Of a stretch of DNA of 18,013 nt, positions 7,229 to 14,632 are shown piece by piece. The stretch comes from JAAYBQ01 sp035403465 (GTDB lineage Bacteria; Spirochaetota; UBA4802; UBA5550). Positions within the stretch are counted from its first letter, which is position 1. Each line of letters opens with the position of its first letter. The notes beneath the pieces are model-generated. The model searched no databases and was not told where the DNA came from. It worked only from the letters and a program-made list of their open reading frames with translations. The stretch spans positions 1-18,013 of the forward strand of contig DAONFG010000054.1 in NCBI GenBank assembly GCA_035403465.1. Reading direction: 5' to 3'. The position numbers and the translations under genes were made by a program.

Positions 7229-7558
7229 ATGAAAGGACGCAAAATCAATCCCGCACCAGATCTGGCACTACTCACATCGGAAGATTTATCCGCTGAATAC
7301 GAAAACCGGAATATCAGCCTCCTGATGCGGGAATTAAAATATTTAACACAGTTTGACGGGAAACCAGGGATTATCATGCGTGCAGAACAATCGTGGATGA
7401 TGCTGACTGCTGAAGAACAAAATGAATACTCGCTCAGGGCATATGCACTGCCGGTAAGCGCTTTTGATCTTTTTATTTATGATTACCTCTGCCTGTCAGG
7501 ATCAGAACCGGAGGAGAGCATGAAAATCCTGTGTCAAAAACCGGTTAAAAAACACTGA
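7229..7558 (+). CDS. hypothetical protein, 109 residues
   Basis: No family is recognised. The start is well supported: GGAG lies 7 nt upstream of the ATG. The protein is soluble, mildly acidic in the middle and ends in a basic tail (QKPVKKH). It contains a stretch with several aromatic residues (AFDLFIYDYL) and no signal peptide or membrane helix. It is divergent from the LsrG-like gene (181-bp spacer) and convergent with thiE (42-bp spacer), so it is a single-gene unit. Good start-site context and a codon composition that does not look random support a real gene. Confidence 0.6.
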   Translation: MKGRKINPAPDLALLTSEDLSAEYENRNISLLMRELKYLTQFDGKPGIIMRAEQSWMMLTAEEQNEYSLRAYALPVSAFDLFIYDYLCLSGSEPEESMKILCQKPVKKH

Positions 7559-7600
7559 AAAAAATCAGATTAATGCAATCCGTTTCAATAGTGACTGGAC

Positions 7601-8221
7601 TCAGAGAGCAGGCATGTCAAAGTGCCTGCTGAAAATCCTGATACGTTCCGCTACGTCGGCATGAGTGACCACATCCGAGATTGAGCAGACCATATCCGCA
7701 CCCGCGGCGACAACTTCAGCGGCATTATACTCATTGATTCCACCTATAGCAACCATTGGGATCGTGCACCTTTTCCTGATTACAGACACAAGCTCCAGCC
7801 CGCAGGGTGCAGCAGCATCAGTCTTTGTGGATGTTGCAAAAACCGGGCCAACACCAAGGTAATCCGCGCCTGAACTTTCAGCCTCGACAGCTTCATTTAC
7901 CGTACTTACCGAAATTCCGATGACCTTCCCGCTCCCGAGCAGGCTGCGCGCGACTCTGTACGGCATGTCGCCCTGTCCAAGGTGAACTCCGTCAGCGTCA
8001 ACAGCGAGGGAAATATCGATCCGGTCATTGATTATGAAGAGTGCGCCGCTTCCCCTGCACAGGTTACGGAGTTCAAGAGCCTCACTGTACATTTCAGCCG
8101 TGGATTTGTTCTTTTCACGGTACTGTACGACCGTAACGCCTGCAGAAAGTGCGGCCTTAAGGTCTGGAATATTCCCGGCACGGGACAGGCCAGAATCTGT
8201 TATAAAGTAGTAACCGCGCAT
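7601..8221 (-). CDS. thiE: thiamine-phosphate synthase
   Basis: Joins hydroxymethylpyrimidine diphosphate to thiazole phosphate, giving thiamine phosphate. The 206-residue TIM barrel shows all the expected motifs in order: QYREK (33-37), NDR (65-67), DGVHLGQ (77-83), GISVST (102-107), GPVFATSTK (125-133) and AIGGI (158-162). The start lies inside thiM (22-bp overlap), which indicates translational coupling in a thiM-thiE operon. No thiD (pyrimidine kinase) is adjacent; it must be elsewhere if salvage is complete. Confidence 0.96.
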   Translation of the reverse strand: MRGYYFITDSGLSRAGNIPDLKAALSAGVTVVQYREKNKSTAEMYSEALELRNLCRGSGALFIINDRIDISLAVDADGVHLGQGDMPYRVARSLLGSGKVIGISVSTVNEAVEAESSGADYLGVGPVFATSTKTDAAAPCGLELVSVIRKRCTIPMVAIGGINEYNAAEVVAAGADMVCSISDVVTHADVAERIRIFSRHFDMPAL

Positions 8222-9009
8222 TCACTTATCCACTTCATGGTTTCAAGCTTATCCTTATCAAGTGTGTATATTGCGTCAAAAAGACAGTTTGTAAAGGAAC
8301 CGGGACCGCCGCACTTTTTTACCGCCAGTTCTGCGGCAATCTCAAAGCAGCATAAACCCGCAGCTGCGGCTTCTACAATATCATCCGGCGCAGCTCCCGC
8401 GAATGTGCCGATCACAGAGGCTGCCATGCATCCCGTACCGACCACGTGCACCATGAGTTCATGGCCGTTACTTACGGTAAAGCATCTTCTCCCGTCGGTT
8501 ATGATGTCATCTTTCCCGGTAATTACCACTGTGCATTTGCGTTTCACAGCGAGTTCTGCTGCTATGTTTACAAGGCTCCCGCTTACAGTTCCGGAATCGA
8601 CACCTCGGGTCTGCACGTCTGCGCCTGATATACGCGCGACCTCTGACGCGTTACCCTTGATGATGTCTATGCGTGTTTTGTCGAGCAGTTTAAAACACAT
8701 TTCATCGCGGAGTTTTGTCGCTCCAGCACCGCACACATCGAGCACAACAGGTATCCCTTTACGGTTAGCAGAAAGTGCCGCGGAGATCATGCTTTCGATG
8801 AATTCCGGCGTAAGGGTGCCGATGTTCAGTACAAGAGCAGACGCGATCGATGTCATGTCTGCGGATTCTTCTGCTGCATGCGCCATTACAGGTGATGCAC
8901 CGAATGATTTAACAACCTGCGCGCAGTCGTAGATTGTGACCCAGTTGGTCAGGTGATGAACAAGCGGCTGATTTTTGCGTACCAGTTCAAGATAGCGGTT
9001 TACATCCAT
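8200..9009 (-). CDS. thiM: hydroxyethylthiazole kinase
   Basis: Phosphorylates the salvaged thiazole alcohol for ThiE. The 269-residue protein contains VHHLTNWV (17-24), DVCGAGAT (91-98, substrate and nucleotide site), KGNASE (118-123) and the catalytic loop VVGTGCMAAS with C194. It is the first gene downstream of a TPP riboswitch. GAGG lies 7 nt before the ATG and falls inside a hairpin described separately. The 3' end overlaps thiE. Confidence 0.96.
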   Translation of the reverse strand: MDVNRYLELVRKNQPLVHHLTNWVTIYDCAQVVKSFGASPVMAHAAEESADMTSIASALVLNIGTLTPEFIESMISAALSANRKGIPVVLDVCGAGATKLRDEMCFKLLDKTRIDIIKGNASEVARISGADVQTRGVDSGTVSGSLVNIAAELAVKRKCTVVITGKDDIITDGRRCFTVSNGHELMVHVVGTGCMAASVIGTFAGAAPDDIVEAAAAGLCCFEIAAELAVKKCGGPGSFTNCLFDAIYTLDKDKLETMKWISECAVTTL

Positions 9010-9016
9010 AGGTTTA

Positions 9017-9038
9017 CCTCAACAAAATTTAATTGAGG
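9017..9038 (-). promoter_or_regulatory. thiM SD-sequestering hairpin (riboswitch expression platform)
   Basis: In the thiM mRNA, CCUCAA (9038-9033) pairs perfectly with UUGAGG (9022-9017), which contains the thiM Shine-Dalgarno, across a 10-nt AU-rich loop. There is no terminator T-run. This fits a riboswitch that blocks translation initiation when TPP is bound. A second CCCUCA just upstream (in AACCCUCACCCUCAAU) could serve as an alternative partner for the GAGG. Confidence 0.65.
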
Positions 9039-9076
9039 GTGAGGGTTAAAGAAAAATGCGTATGAGATTCACTTGA

Positions 9077-9155
9077 TTACTCCCTTCGCCGGCATTACCC
9101 GGATCAGGTTCAATGGGTATAATCTCAGGCCCTTAACACGAACCACCCCAGCAGG
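9077..9155 (-). ncRNA. TPP riboswitch (THI box)
   Basis: The minus strand carries the THI-box core: GGGGUG, then CCUGAGA (9130-9124), ACCC (9117-9114), GAACCUGAUC (9110-9101), GGGUAAUGCCGGCG (9100-9087) and AAGGGA (9086-9081). UGCU at the 5' end can pair with AGUA at the 3' end as P1. GGUUC and GGGCC close a short P3 arm. The aptamer ends about 70 nt before thiM. Thiamine pyrophosphate binding would repress the thiM-thiE operon. Confidence 0.95.
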
Positions 9156-9158
9156 ATA

Positions 9159-9186
9159 ATAATATTGCAGCAATCACGTTAGTCAA
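9159..9186 (-). promoter_or_regulatory. thiM-thiE promoter
   Basis: TTGACT (9186-9181) is separated by 16 bp from TATTAT (9164-9159). Transcription would start about 7 nt further, right at the 5' edge of the TPP aptamer. That placement, with no wasted leader, supports the call. Confidence 0.65.
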
Positions 9187-9338
9187 TAATAATTTTATCT
9201 ATAGGGTGATGATTCAGCCGAAGCAGGCCATCGTTTTTCAACTGCTGCAACTGCCCTTTCAAACCGCTGGTCCCATGAACCGCTTATTATTTAGTATGAT
9301 ATAAACAAACCGGATCAGAAACGTTTATAGCGTAATGT

Positions 9339-9373
9339 AAAACAAAAGGATCTGCCGGTTACCCGGCAGATCC
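9339..9373 (-). terminator. Rho-independent terminator of the CocE-type gene
   Basis: On the minus strand a perfect 11-bp stem GGATCTGCCGG / CCGGCAGATCC with a GTAA loop (9373-9348) is followed by TTTTGTTTT. It begins about 33 nt after the stop of the hydrolase gene. Confidence 0.9.
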
Positions 9374-9405
9374 GTAAAATATTCTATCAGTATCTATAAT
9401 CAGTT

Positions 9406-11928
9406 TCAGTTAATCATTTTTCTTATAAATCTTCCGCATGCAATAAAGGCGAGCGGAATCATCATTATAAAAAGAAGTCCCAGCAGCTCACCAAGGTAAC
9501 CGGCAGGTGTTCCCCTGTACCCGGCTGCAACAGCCTGTGAACCGCATCCTGTTGAAGCTCCTCCAAGCACGTAATCATTAGCATCATCTGTGTCGCCGAT
9601 CCATGCCCAGGTAGAACCTTCATTGTTTGAATTGGTAGTGGTGAAGTCTATTTTCGCCTGGTGGTTTTCATCAATCACAATGGTATTGTTTGATGAATAG
9701 AGTATGGGCAGCAGGTGCGGGAAGTCAGAAGCGGATATGCTCACCCTTACCCTGTGTCCTTTCTTGAATACGTTACATGTAGGCCACAGCTCAACAGTGT
9801 ACTGGTAAAGTTCACCTTCGTTGATCGGATCAGGGTTAAGGTCAGGGTTGCGGTAGAACGGGTCAAAAGGAACGTATAACGGATCATTGGCATTCTCAAC
9901 AACTTTCTGCCTGTTATACAATGGACCCTCCCAGTATTCAGTTTTTTTGCCTGTGGGATCATACTTCCTGTGCCATGCAGAGAGCCAGCCCGATGTAATG
10001 TTGCGCGCCCTTCCGTCCTCAAATACGTCGTTCAGTTCCACTGCCCACTGAACATCCTTTTTATTCATTGCGTCGTATATCATGTTAGTATCAGACTTAA
10101 GAGCTTTCTGCACCTGTTCAAGCACAAGGTTAACCGCCGCGATTTCAAGCTGGCTGCCGAACTCTGTCTTTGCCCAGAAGGTTACGGTCAGCGGGCCTAT
10201 TATCTCAAGGTCTTGCTCAAGCGGCTCAGTTGTAAATGTAAGACAGCCTTTCTCGTCGCTCCTTTCATCTTCATAGTACTGGTTCTCATCGATATTTTTT
10301 CTAAGGAAGAATTTTGATATGTCAGCTATGAGAGCCTCCATACCCATGAGCCACCTGGTACTGGCACGGGATTTAAGGCCATGCAGGTTAAGGGGATTAT
10401 GTTTGAGTGTGGGATTATCTCCGTCGTAATCCGGTGTTTCAGAGAGTCCCAGGTTGTTGTCGGTGTAGTCTTTAAAAATCTCCCAGTTGCTTTCATCTGA
10501 ATACCAGTCACCATCAATAGGTGTTGGATTCTGTTTGGTTAGGTAGAATGTCTTTTGTGAAGTTCTGCTCTGGGCAAGAGGCCATGTTTTTTCCCCCCTC
10601 CACTTGTTTTCGCCCATTACATAGAGCATTACAGGGTACTCTTCCATCACCGGGTCATCTATACCCTTTATCTTCCAGTCAAACCATTTCGCAGTAAGCT
10701 TGCTGCTCAGGAGCGCGTTAAGTCCGATGCCCGTTGCCCCTTCAAGATGATAAAACTCGCCGATTATCAGGCGCTTGTCCGACTGGTCATGCGCGCTAAG
10801 CCCGTACTGATATGTATTTATTGTACCCCTTGTGAAAATATCAAACCATCCGCCCACAGTCATAACCGGAAGTTTTGAAGGCATTGTGCGGTTGCCCTCT
10901 GCAAATCCCCATCCGCCTTCAGGTTTGACCGGCCAGTATATCATTGCAGATCTTTTTGTATAGAAATCACCTTCTTTCATCAACTCCGAGTCAAAAATCC
11001 AGCTGGTCGAGACAAGCATTTGTTTAAAGTGCGCGTTAAGAATAGCTGTTGATTCATTCAGGCTTTCAGCAGTCGGCACCCCGTCCTCACCCAGTACAAG
11101 AAGCGGAGGCAGCGCCGCGAGCAAGTCTACTATACCAAGCCACATGGGTATAAAAAGAAGGTCTATGTTTCCGCCGTGCATTACTATATCGCGGTAAACG
11201 TCGGCCATGGGCACCTGGGGCAATATTGCTTTCAGGTGTACAGGTTCACCGCTGGCGTCCCGATCTATGAGTCCCGCTGCCAGCAGCTGCGTAATGCCCA
11301 GGTATGAACCTCCAACCATCCCCACCTTTCCGTCAGAACATGCGAGTGACGGGATGAAATTATCGATGACGTATTTCATATCATAATGTTCAACAAGTCC
11401 GAAAGAATCCCAGTCACCGGCAGATGAACCTGTTCCGCGGATATCAACCGAGATAAAGTTGTACCCGGCAGAGACAATGGCAATATTAAACATCATCATT
11501 ACCTCTCTGCGGTAGGGGCATGCAAGCAGTATTGTAGGACGTTTTACACCGTCATTTTTCTTTACAAGGGTCCCCCAGAGTACTGTATCATTCTCGGAGT
11601 GGGGATTTTTTGATTTAGGTACTACAATCTTTACGTTTAAATCCACGGATACACCGGTTATATTTCTCTTTTCCAGTTCATTGAGGACTGTTTTTCCCTG
11701 ATCCTCAGTCAGGACTCCTGAACCGGTCTGTGAATCGTCCGTTGACGTACCGGTTGTGGAACCATCACCTGTTGTTCCTGTTGTTGATCCATCGGTGATT
11801 GAATCACCGGTCACAACAGGATCCACGTTGAGTGTATTTCCCCCACCGCCATCCTGGCAGCTTACCAGTAATAATATTGTAAGAAATGATAAAAAAATAA
11901 GATTCAATTTAAGGAACATATTTTTCAT
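9406..11928 (-). CDS. CocE/NonD-family hydrolase (S15 X-Pro dipeptidyl-peptidase-like) lipoprotein
   Basis: An 840-residue predicted surface or periplasmic lipoprotein. The signal peptide ends in the lipobox LLVSC (C24, Gln at +2), followed by a Gly/Ser/Thr/Asp-rich linker (about 27-72). The alpha/beta-hydrolase domain has DIRGTGSSAG (162-171), nucleophile S208 in GGSYLG, D363 in GGWFD and H394 in FYHLEG, the triad of the CocE/NonD family. A jelly-roll C-terminal domain typical of S15 enzymes follows (about 520-780, with VFKKGHRVRVSISASDFP). It ends with C795, a hydrophobic helix at about 811-832 and a basic tail (RFIRK), resembling a C-terminal sorting signal. Substrate is not predictable: acyl esters, amides or X-Pro peptides are all known in the family. 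A G-rich ribosome binding site (GGGGGG) precedes the ATG by 5 nt. Confidence 0.9.
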   Translation of the reverse strand: MKNMFLKLNLIFLSFLTILLLVSCQDGGGGNTLNVDPVVTGDSITDGSTTGTTGDGSTTGTSTDDSQTGSGVLTEDQGKTVLNELEKRNITGVSVDLNVKIVVPKSKNPHSENDTVLWGTLVKKNDGVKRPTILLACPYRREVMMMFNIAIVSAGYNFISVDIRGTGSSAGDWDSFGLVEHYDMKYVIDNFIPSLACSDGKVGMVGGSYLGITQLLAAGLIDRDASGEPVHLKAILPQVPMADVYRDIVMHGGNIDLLFIPMWLGIVDLLAALPPLLVLGEDGVPTAESLNESTAILNAHFKQMLVSTSWIFDSELMKEGDFYTKRSAMIYWPVKPEGGWGFAEGNRTMPSKLPVMTVGGWFDIFTRGTINTYQYGLSAHDQSDKRLIIGEFYHLEGATGIGLNALLSSKLTAKWFDWKIKGIDDPVMEEYPVMLYVMGENKWRGEKTWPLAQSRTSQKTFYLTKQNPTPIDGDWYSDESNWEIFKDYTDNNLGLSETPDYDGDNPTLKHNPLNLHGLKSRASTRWLMGMEALIADISKFFLRKNIDENQYYEDERSDEKGCLTFTTEPLEQDLEIIGPLTVTFWAKTEFGSQLEIAAVNLVLEQVQKALKSDTNMIYDAMNKKDVQWAVELNDVFEDGRARNITSGWLSAWHRKYDPTGKKTEYWEGPLYNRQKVVENANDPLYVPFDPFYRNPDLNPDPINEGELYQYTVELWPTCNVFKKGHRVRVSISASDFPHLLPILYSSNNTIVIDENHQAKIDFTTTNSNNEGSTWAWIGDTDDANDYVLGGASTGCGSQAVAAGYRGTPAGYLGELLGLLFIMMIPLAFIACGRFIRKMIN

Positions 11929-11947
11929 TATTACCCCCCGTTAAACT

Positions 11948-11969
11948 AAAAACCGACTGTTCGGTTTTT
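11948..11969. terminator. stem-loop between the AraC-type gene and the CocE-type gene
   Basis: AAAAACCGA / TCGGTTTTT form a 9-bp inverted repeat with a 4-nt loop. On the plus strand six T residues follow the ACCGA/TCGGT core; on the minus strand five. It lies 20 bp upstream of the hydrolase start and about 175 bp downstream of the regulator gene. It may end the regulator transcript, attenuate the hydrolase transcript, or, as ACCGA-N4-TCGGT, be a TetR-type operator. These cannot be separated by reading. Confidence 0.45.
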
Positions 11970-12006
11970 TAATAGAATTAAAGTACACAAATATTGAAAT
12001 ATATTC

Positions 12007-12053
12007 ATCCTGATTCATAAAAAAAGAGAAATTAAAGTATCCGGATTCATAAA
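12007..12053. promoter_or_regulatory. paired 15-bp direct repeats, candidate activator sites
   Basis: ATCCTGATTCATAAA (12007-12021) and ATCCGGATTCATAAA (12039-12053) differ at one base and start 32 bp apart, close to three helical turns. They lie about 80-125 bp upstream of the hydrolase start, just where an AraC-type activator would bind. The neighbouring upstream gene encodes such a regulator. No strong -35/-10 pair is evident downstream, as expected for an activator-dependent promoter. Confidence 0.55.
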
Positions 12054-12144
12054 TCAGGAAAATTTTATGGGGATTTATCTGTTTTAATACTAAAAGGCGT
12101 TAAATATACTTAATGATTTCAGATTCTAACTGGAGAATATGTTC

Positions 12145-13365
12145 TTATATTGAATTCTTTTTGCGAAATTTCGATGGCGATATACCCGTGATTTTATGAA
12201 ACCACTCATAGAAAGGTGCGGGTGAATTAAATCCAACGGCATATGCTATGGAGAATATGGTCCGTTCTTTTCCGGCAACAAGTAGCCTTTTGGCCTCCTC
12301 TATTCTGTAACCGTTTATATAGGAACTGAAATTCATGTTAAATTTCTCATTAATCATCTGTGACAGCTGGTATTGTTCGATCTTGAGGTGTCCGGCAAGC
12401 TTGTTCAGGGATATATCCTCATCGAGGTACAGCTTATCCTCCTCCATGAGTATTGCAAGACGGGGCAGGATGATTGAAATATCAAGATTTTTGATCCTGG
12501 ACTTTTCGTACCTGAGTTTCTCCTCCTGGCTCCTGAGCACGCGGAAATAGTTATCCTCACCTGTTGAAATCCAGTATATAAGAAGCACGGTAAAGAGCAG
12601 AAAGATGGATAAAACCTCGATGATAACATGGTAAAAAATCCTTGAATTGCTTGCGAAATTATTGAACAAAGTTGTGACCACATATAGCAGCCCGGAAAGA
12701 CACAGCAATACCAGTACAATAATAAGTATGGTGGGGACCTTGTTCTCCCTTATGTATTTTATACTCAGGAGGAAGGAGCATTCCTTTAAAAAAACCAGGA
12801 GGTAGACCATACCGACACCCAGTATTATTGTTATGACAGCTGAATAATAGGTGCGCATAAAAATTCCGCTGCGGAAAGATGCGGGGTAACGCAGAACTTC
12901 CAGCTTCGTATTAATATCAGCAGCAACAAGGGGAATTATAAGAATGGTGACAATTATTACAGGGACCAAATGCAGCACATCAACTTTCTTTAAAGAGAAA
13001 TCCTGCCAGAATACGGACTTAAAGCAGAGATAAAAGGCCGGGCCGGAAAGACAGAGGAACGGCAGGTGTAGAAAACCCAGGTAGTGATAAACTACGAGGG
13101 TATCAGTTACAACAAGAACGCTGTAGAACTGGCAGGCACCAATACTGAAAAGAAATGCGGCAAACATTTTGTTGAAAAATTTCCTGTCCCTTTCCATGAG
13201 CTGGCCTATGGCAAGAGTCCATGACATGGCGCCACCAAAAAACATCAGGAAATGACTGAATGAATGCAACATGGGATAAAAAAGCACACCTGCCCGATAT
13301 TTTTCAACAATAAAAATGGCCGGATTAAACTGCTTTATGAAACTGTTTTTAACCACGACTTCCAT
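12145..13365 (-). CDS. membrane-anchored AraC-family transcriptional regulator (7TM-HTH)
   Basis: A 406-residue protein with about seven hydrophobic segments (roughly 38-56, 66-87, 95-115, 129-149, 171-194, 211-231, 245-266). A short coiled linker (278-295) and a C-terminal AraC DNA-binding domain follow (about 312-404). Both helix-turn-helix units are visible: SLNKLAGHLKIEQYQLSQMI and TIFSIAYAVGFNSPAPFYEW, ending in the family's P-S-K-F-R-K. The architecture suggests that a membrane signal is passed directly to DNA. The ligand is unknown. The start is uncertain: neither the ATG at 13365 nor the one at 13272 (residue 32) has a clear ribosome binding site. The adjacent hydrolase gene is the likeliest target. 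Confidence 0.85.
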   Translation of the reverse strand: MEVVVKNSFIKQFNPAIFIVEKYRAGVLFYPMLHSFSHFLMFFGGAMSWTLAIGQLMERDRKFFNKMFAAFLFSIGACQFYSVLVVTDTLVVYHYLGFLHLPFLCLSGPAFYLCFKSVFWQDFSLKKVDVLHLVPVIIVTILIIPLVAADINTKLEVLRYPASFRSGIFMRTYYSAVITIILGVGMVYLLVFLKECSFLLSIKYIRENKVPTILIIVLVLLCLSGLLYVVTTLFNNFASNSRIFYHVIIEVLSIFLLFTVLLIYWISTGEDNYFRVLRSQEEKLRYEKSRIKNLDISIILPRLAILMEEDKLYLDEDISLNKLAGHLKIEQYQLSQMINEKFNMNFSSYINGYRIEEAKRLLVAGKERTIFSIAYAVGFNSPAPFYEWFHKITGISPSKFRKKNSI

Positions 13366-13471
13366 GGACGCGATATCCGGCCCATTCCGGTCAGGAGACT
13401 GCAGGAAAGCTGCGGTTTTTATCCTGTCAGCATGAGCAGGACCGCTCTCCAGCCTGTCAGTGAACCTATTG

Positions 13472-13523
13472 GTCGCGCATCTGCCTCCTGCCCGGCAGCC
13501 CGGTCCTGTGGCAGATGCGTGAC
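13472..13523. repeat. nested inverted repeat downstream of the enoyl-CoA hydratase gene
   Basis: GTCGCGCATCTGCC (13472-13485) and GGCAGATGCGTGAC (13510-13523) pair over 14 positions with one G-T. The 24-nt GC-rich loop contains CTGCC/GGCAG, able to form an inner hairpin. It starts 17 bp beyond the hydratase stop codon. No T-run follows, so it is not a typical intrinsic terminator; it may stabilise the 3' end of the RNA or be a REP-type repeat. The rest of 13366-13539 holds no gene. Confidence 0.6.
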
Positions 13524-13539
13524 TGTTTTATAATCCCGG

Positions 13540-14310
13540 CTACTCCCCTTTAAATGCGGGTTCCCTCTTCTGGGCGAAGGCTGTCATACCCTCGATCATG
13601 TCCTTTGTACCGAAAAGTTTTGCAAGCTCCTCGCGCTCAACCTTCAGGTGCTGTTCAGGTGACAGGCTTGCGCTCATGGAGAATATCTTCAGCAGCGCTT
13701 TAACAGAGAGCGGTGGTCTCTTTGCAAGCTCATGTGCAAGTGCTATTGCGTCATCAAGCGTCTTACCCTCTTCTGATAAACGGTTCGCGATACCGAGTGC
13801 GAAGGCTTCGTCCGAATTCATCTGTTTACCAAGTATCATGTATTCAAGCGCTTTTGCGCGGCCGATATATCTGGGCAGCCTTAAAGTCCCGCCGTATCCG
13901 GGCATTATCCCCAGGTTTGTTTCTGTCAGTCCGATGTTTGCTCCCTTTTTCATTACACGGAGGTGGCATGCGAGTGCAAGTTCGCATCCTCCGCCGAGTG
14001 CATGGCCGTTAAGCGCTGCCACTACCGGTTTGGAAAAATCCTCTATCTTATTCCATACATCCTGCCCGCGCTTTAAAAAGTCTGCAGGGCTGTACCCGCC
14101 TAATCCGGCAGAAAGGTCTGCCCCGGCGCAGAATATCCTTTCGCCTGAACCTGTGATCACTATTGCCCTGATATCCTTATTCATTTCGCAAAGATCGAGT
14201 ATAGAACGCATACCCTCAAACACCTCGTGGCTCAGCTGATTAGCCTTGGGCTTGTTGATTGTTATAATCCCTACTCCTTCGCGTTGTTCAAAAAGAACTA
14301 CATCTGACAT
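13540..14310 (-). CDS. enoyl-CoA hydratase/isomerase (crotonase family)
   Basis: Probably hydrates trans-2-enoyl-CoA in fatty acid or short-chain acid metabolism. The 256-residue protein has the oxyanion-hole motif FCAGADL (60-66), NGHALGGGCELALAC with E110, and LTETNLGIMPGYGGTLRL with E130. These two Glu residues match the catalytic pair of rat crotonase (E144/E164), which favours a true hydratase over other crotonase-fold activities. AGGAGG lies 6 nt before the ATG, a strong start. It is divergent from a CoA-transferase gene, which suggests a shared role in acyl-CoA metabolism. Exact substrate length cannot be read. Confidence 0.92.
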   Translation of the reverse strand: MSDVVLFEQREGVGIITINKPKANQLSHEVFEGMRSILDLCEMNKDIRAIVITGSGERIFCAGADLSAGLGGYSPADFLKRGQDVWNKIEDFSKPVVAALNGHALGGGCELALACHLRVMKKGANIGLTETNLGIMPGYGGTLRLPRYIGRAKALEYMILGKQMNSDEAFALGIANRLSEEGKTLDDAIALAHELAKRPPLSVKALLKIFSMSASLSPEQHLKVEREELAKLFGTKDMIEGMTAFAQKREPAFKGE

Positions 14311-14632
14311 TAGAGGCCTCCTTTATATAATTTCATTATTGCACAATAAATTCTGTTCAAAAAAAATACAATGTTTATTTTCAATATCTGCAGCTTTCCA
14401 TGGGGATCACTTCTTATGCTGAAAAAATAATGCATGATTTACACTATTTCCTTAAAATTAATTGACAGGTATGTGCCCTTTTTTGAACATATCATCATAA
14501 ACTGTCCAGATTGTAATTATTAAATCGTACTGATATGTCAGTATTATTTGATGGACTTTAGTAAAAACTCATAACTGCACTGGGCGCGATATACTAATTT
14601 AGAACATAAAAATCTTATTACGAGGTGGCATT
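14311..14632. promoter_or_regulatory. 322-bp divergent intergenic region
   Basis: AT-rich region between the enoyl-CoA hydratase and CoA-transferase genes, without an open frame. Towards the CoA-transferase, TATACT (14590-14595) lies 37 bp before its ATG but lacks a good -35. TTGATG (14548-14553) with CATAAC 16 bp later is an alternative. TTGACA (14462-14467) has no convincing -10. A palindrome at 14528-14543 is listed separately. Confidence 0.4.
14528..14543. promoter_or_regulatory. operator-like palindrome in the divergent region
   Basis: TACTGA-tatg-TCAGTA is a perfect inverted repeat with 6-bp arms around a 4-bp centre. It lies about 90 bp upstream of the CoA-transferase start and overlaps no gene. 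A dimeric repressor of acyl-CoA metabolism (TetR or FadR type) would be a natural binder, but no regulator is encoded next to it. Confidence 0.4.

Noticed and set aside
7982..8932. 316-codon open frame on the plus strand across thiE and thiM
   Set aside because: It lies opposite two certain genes, its translation is Ser/Ala-rich with no recognisable domain, and no ribosome binding site precedes it. It is an antisense shadow.
13366..13539. The AraC-type frame stays open upstream of 13365 for many codons
   Set aside because: No ATG or good alternative start with a ribosome binding site was found there, and the sequence overlaps the inverted repeat, so an N-terminal extension is unlikely.
13598..14239. 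213-codon plus-strand frame opposite the enoyl-CoA hydratase
   Set aside because: It mirrors a well-supported crotonase gene, is Ser/Pro-rich and low in complexity, and has no family match that I can see.
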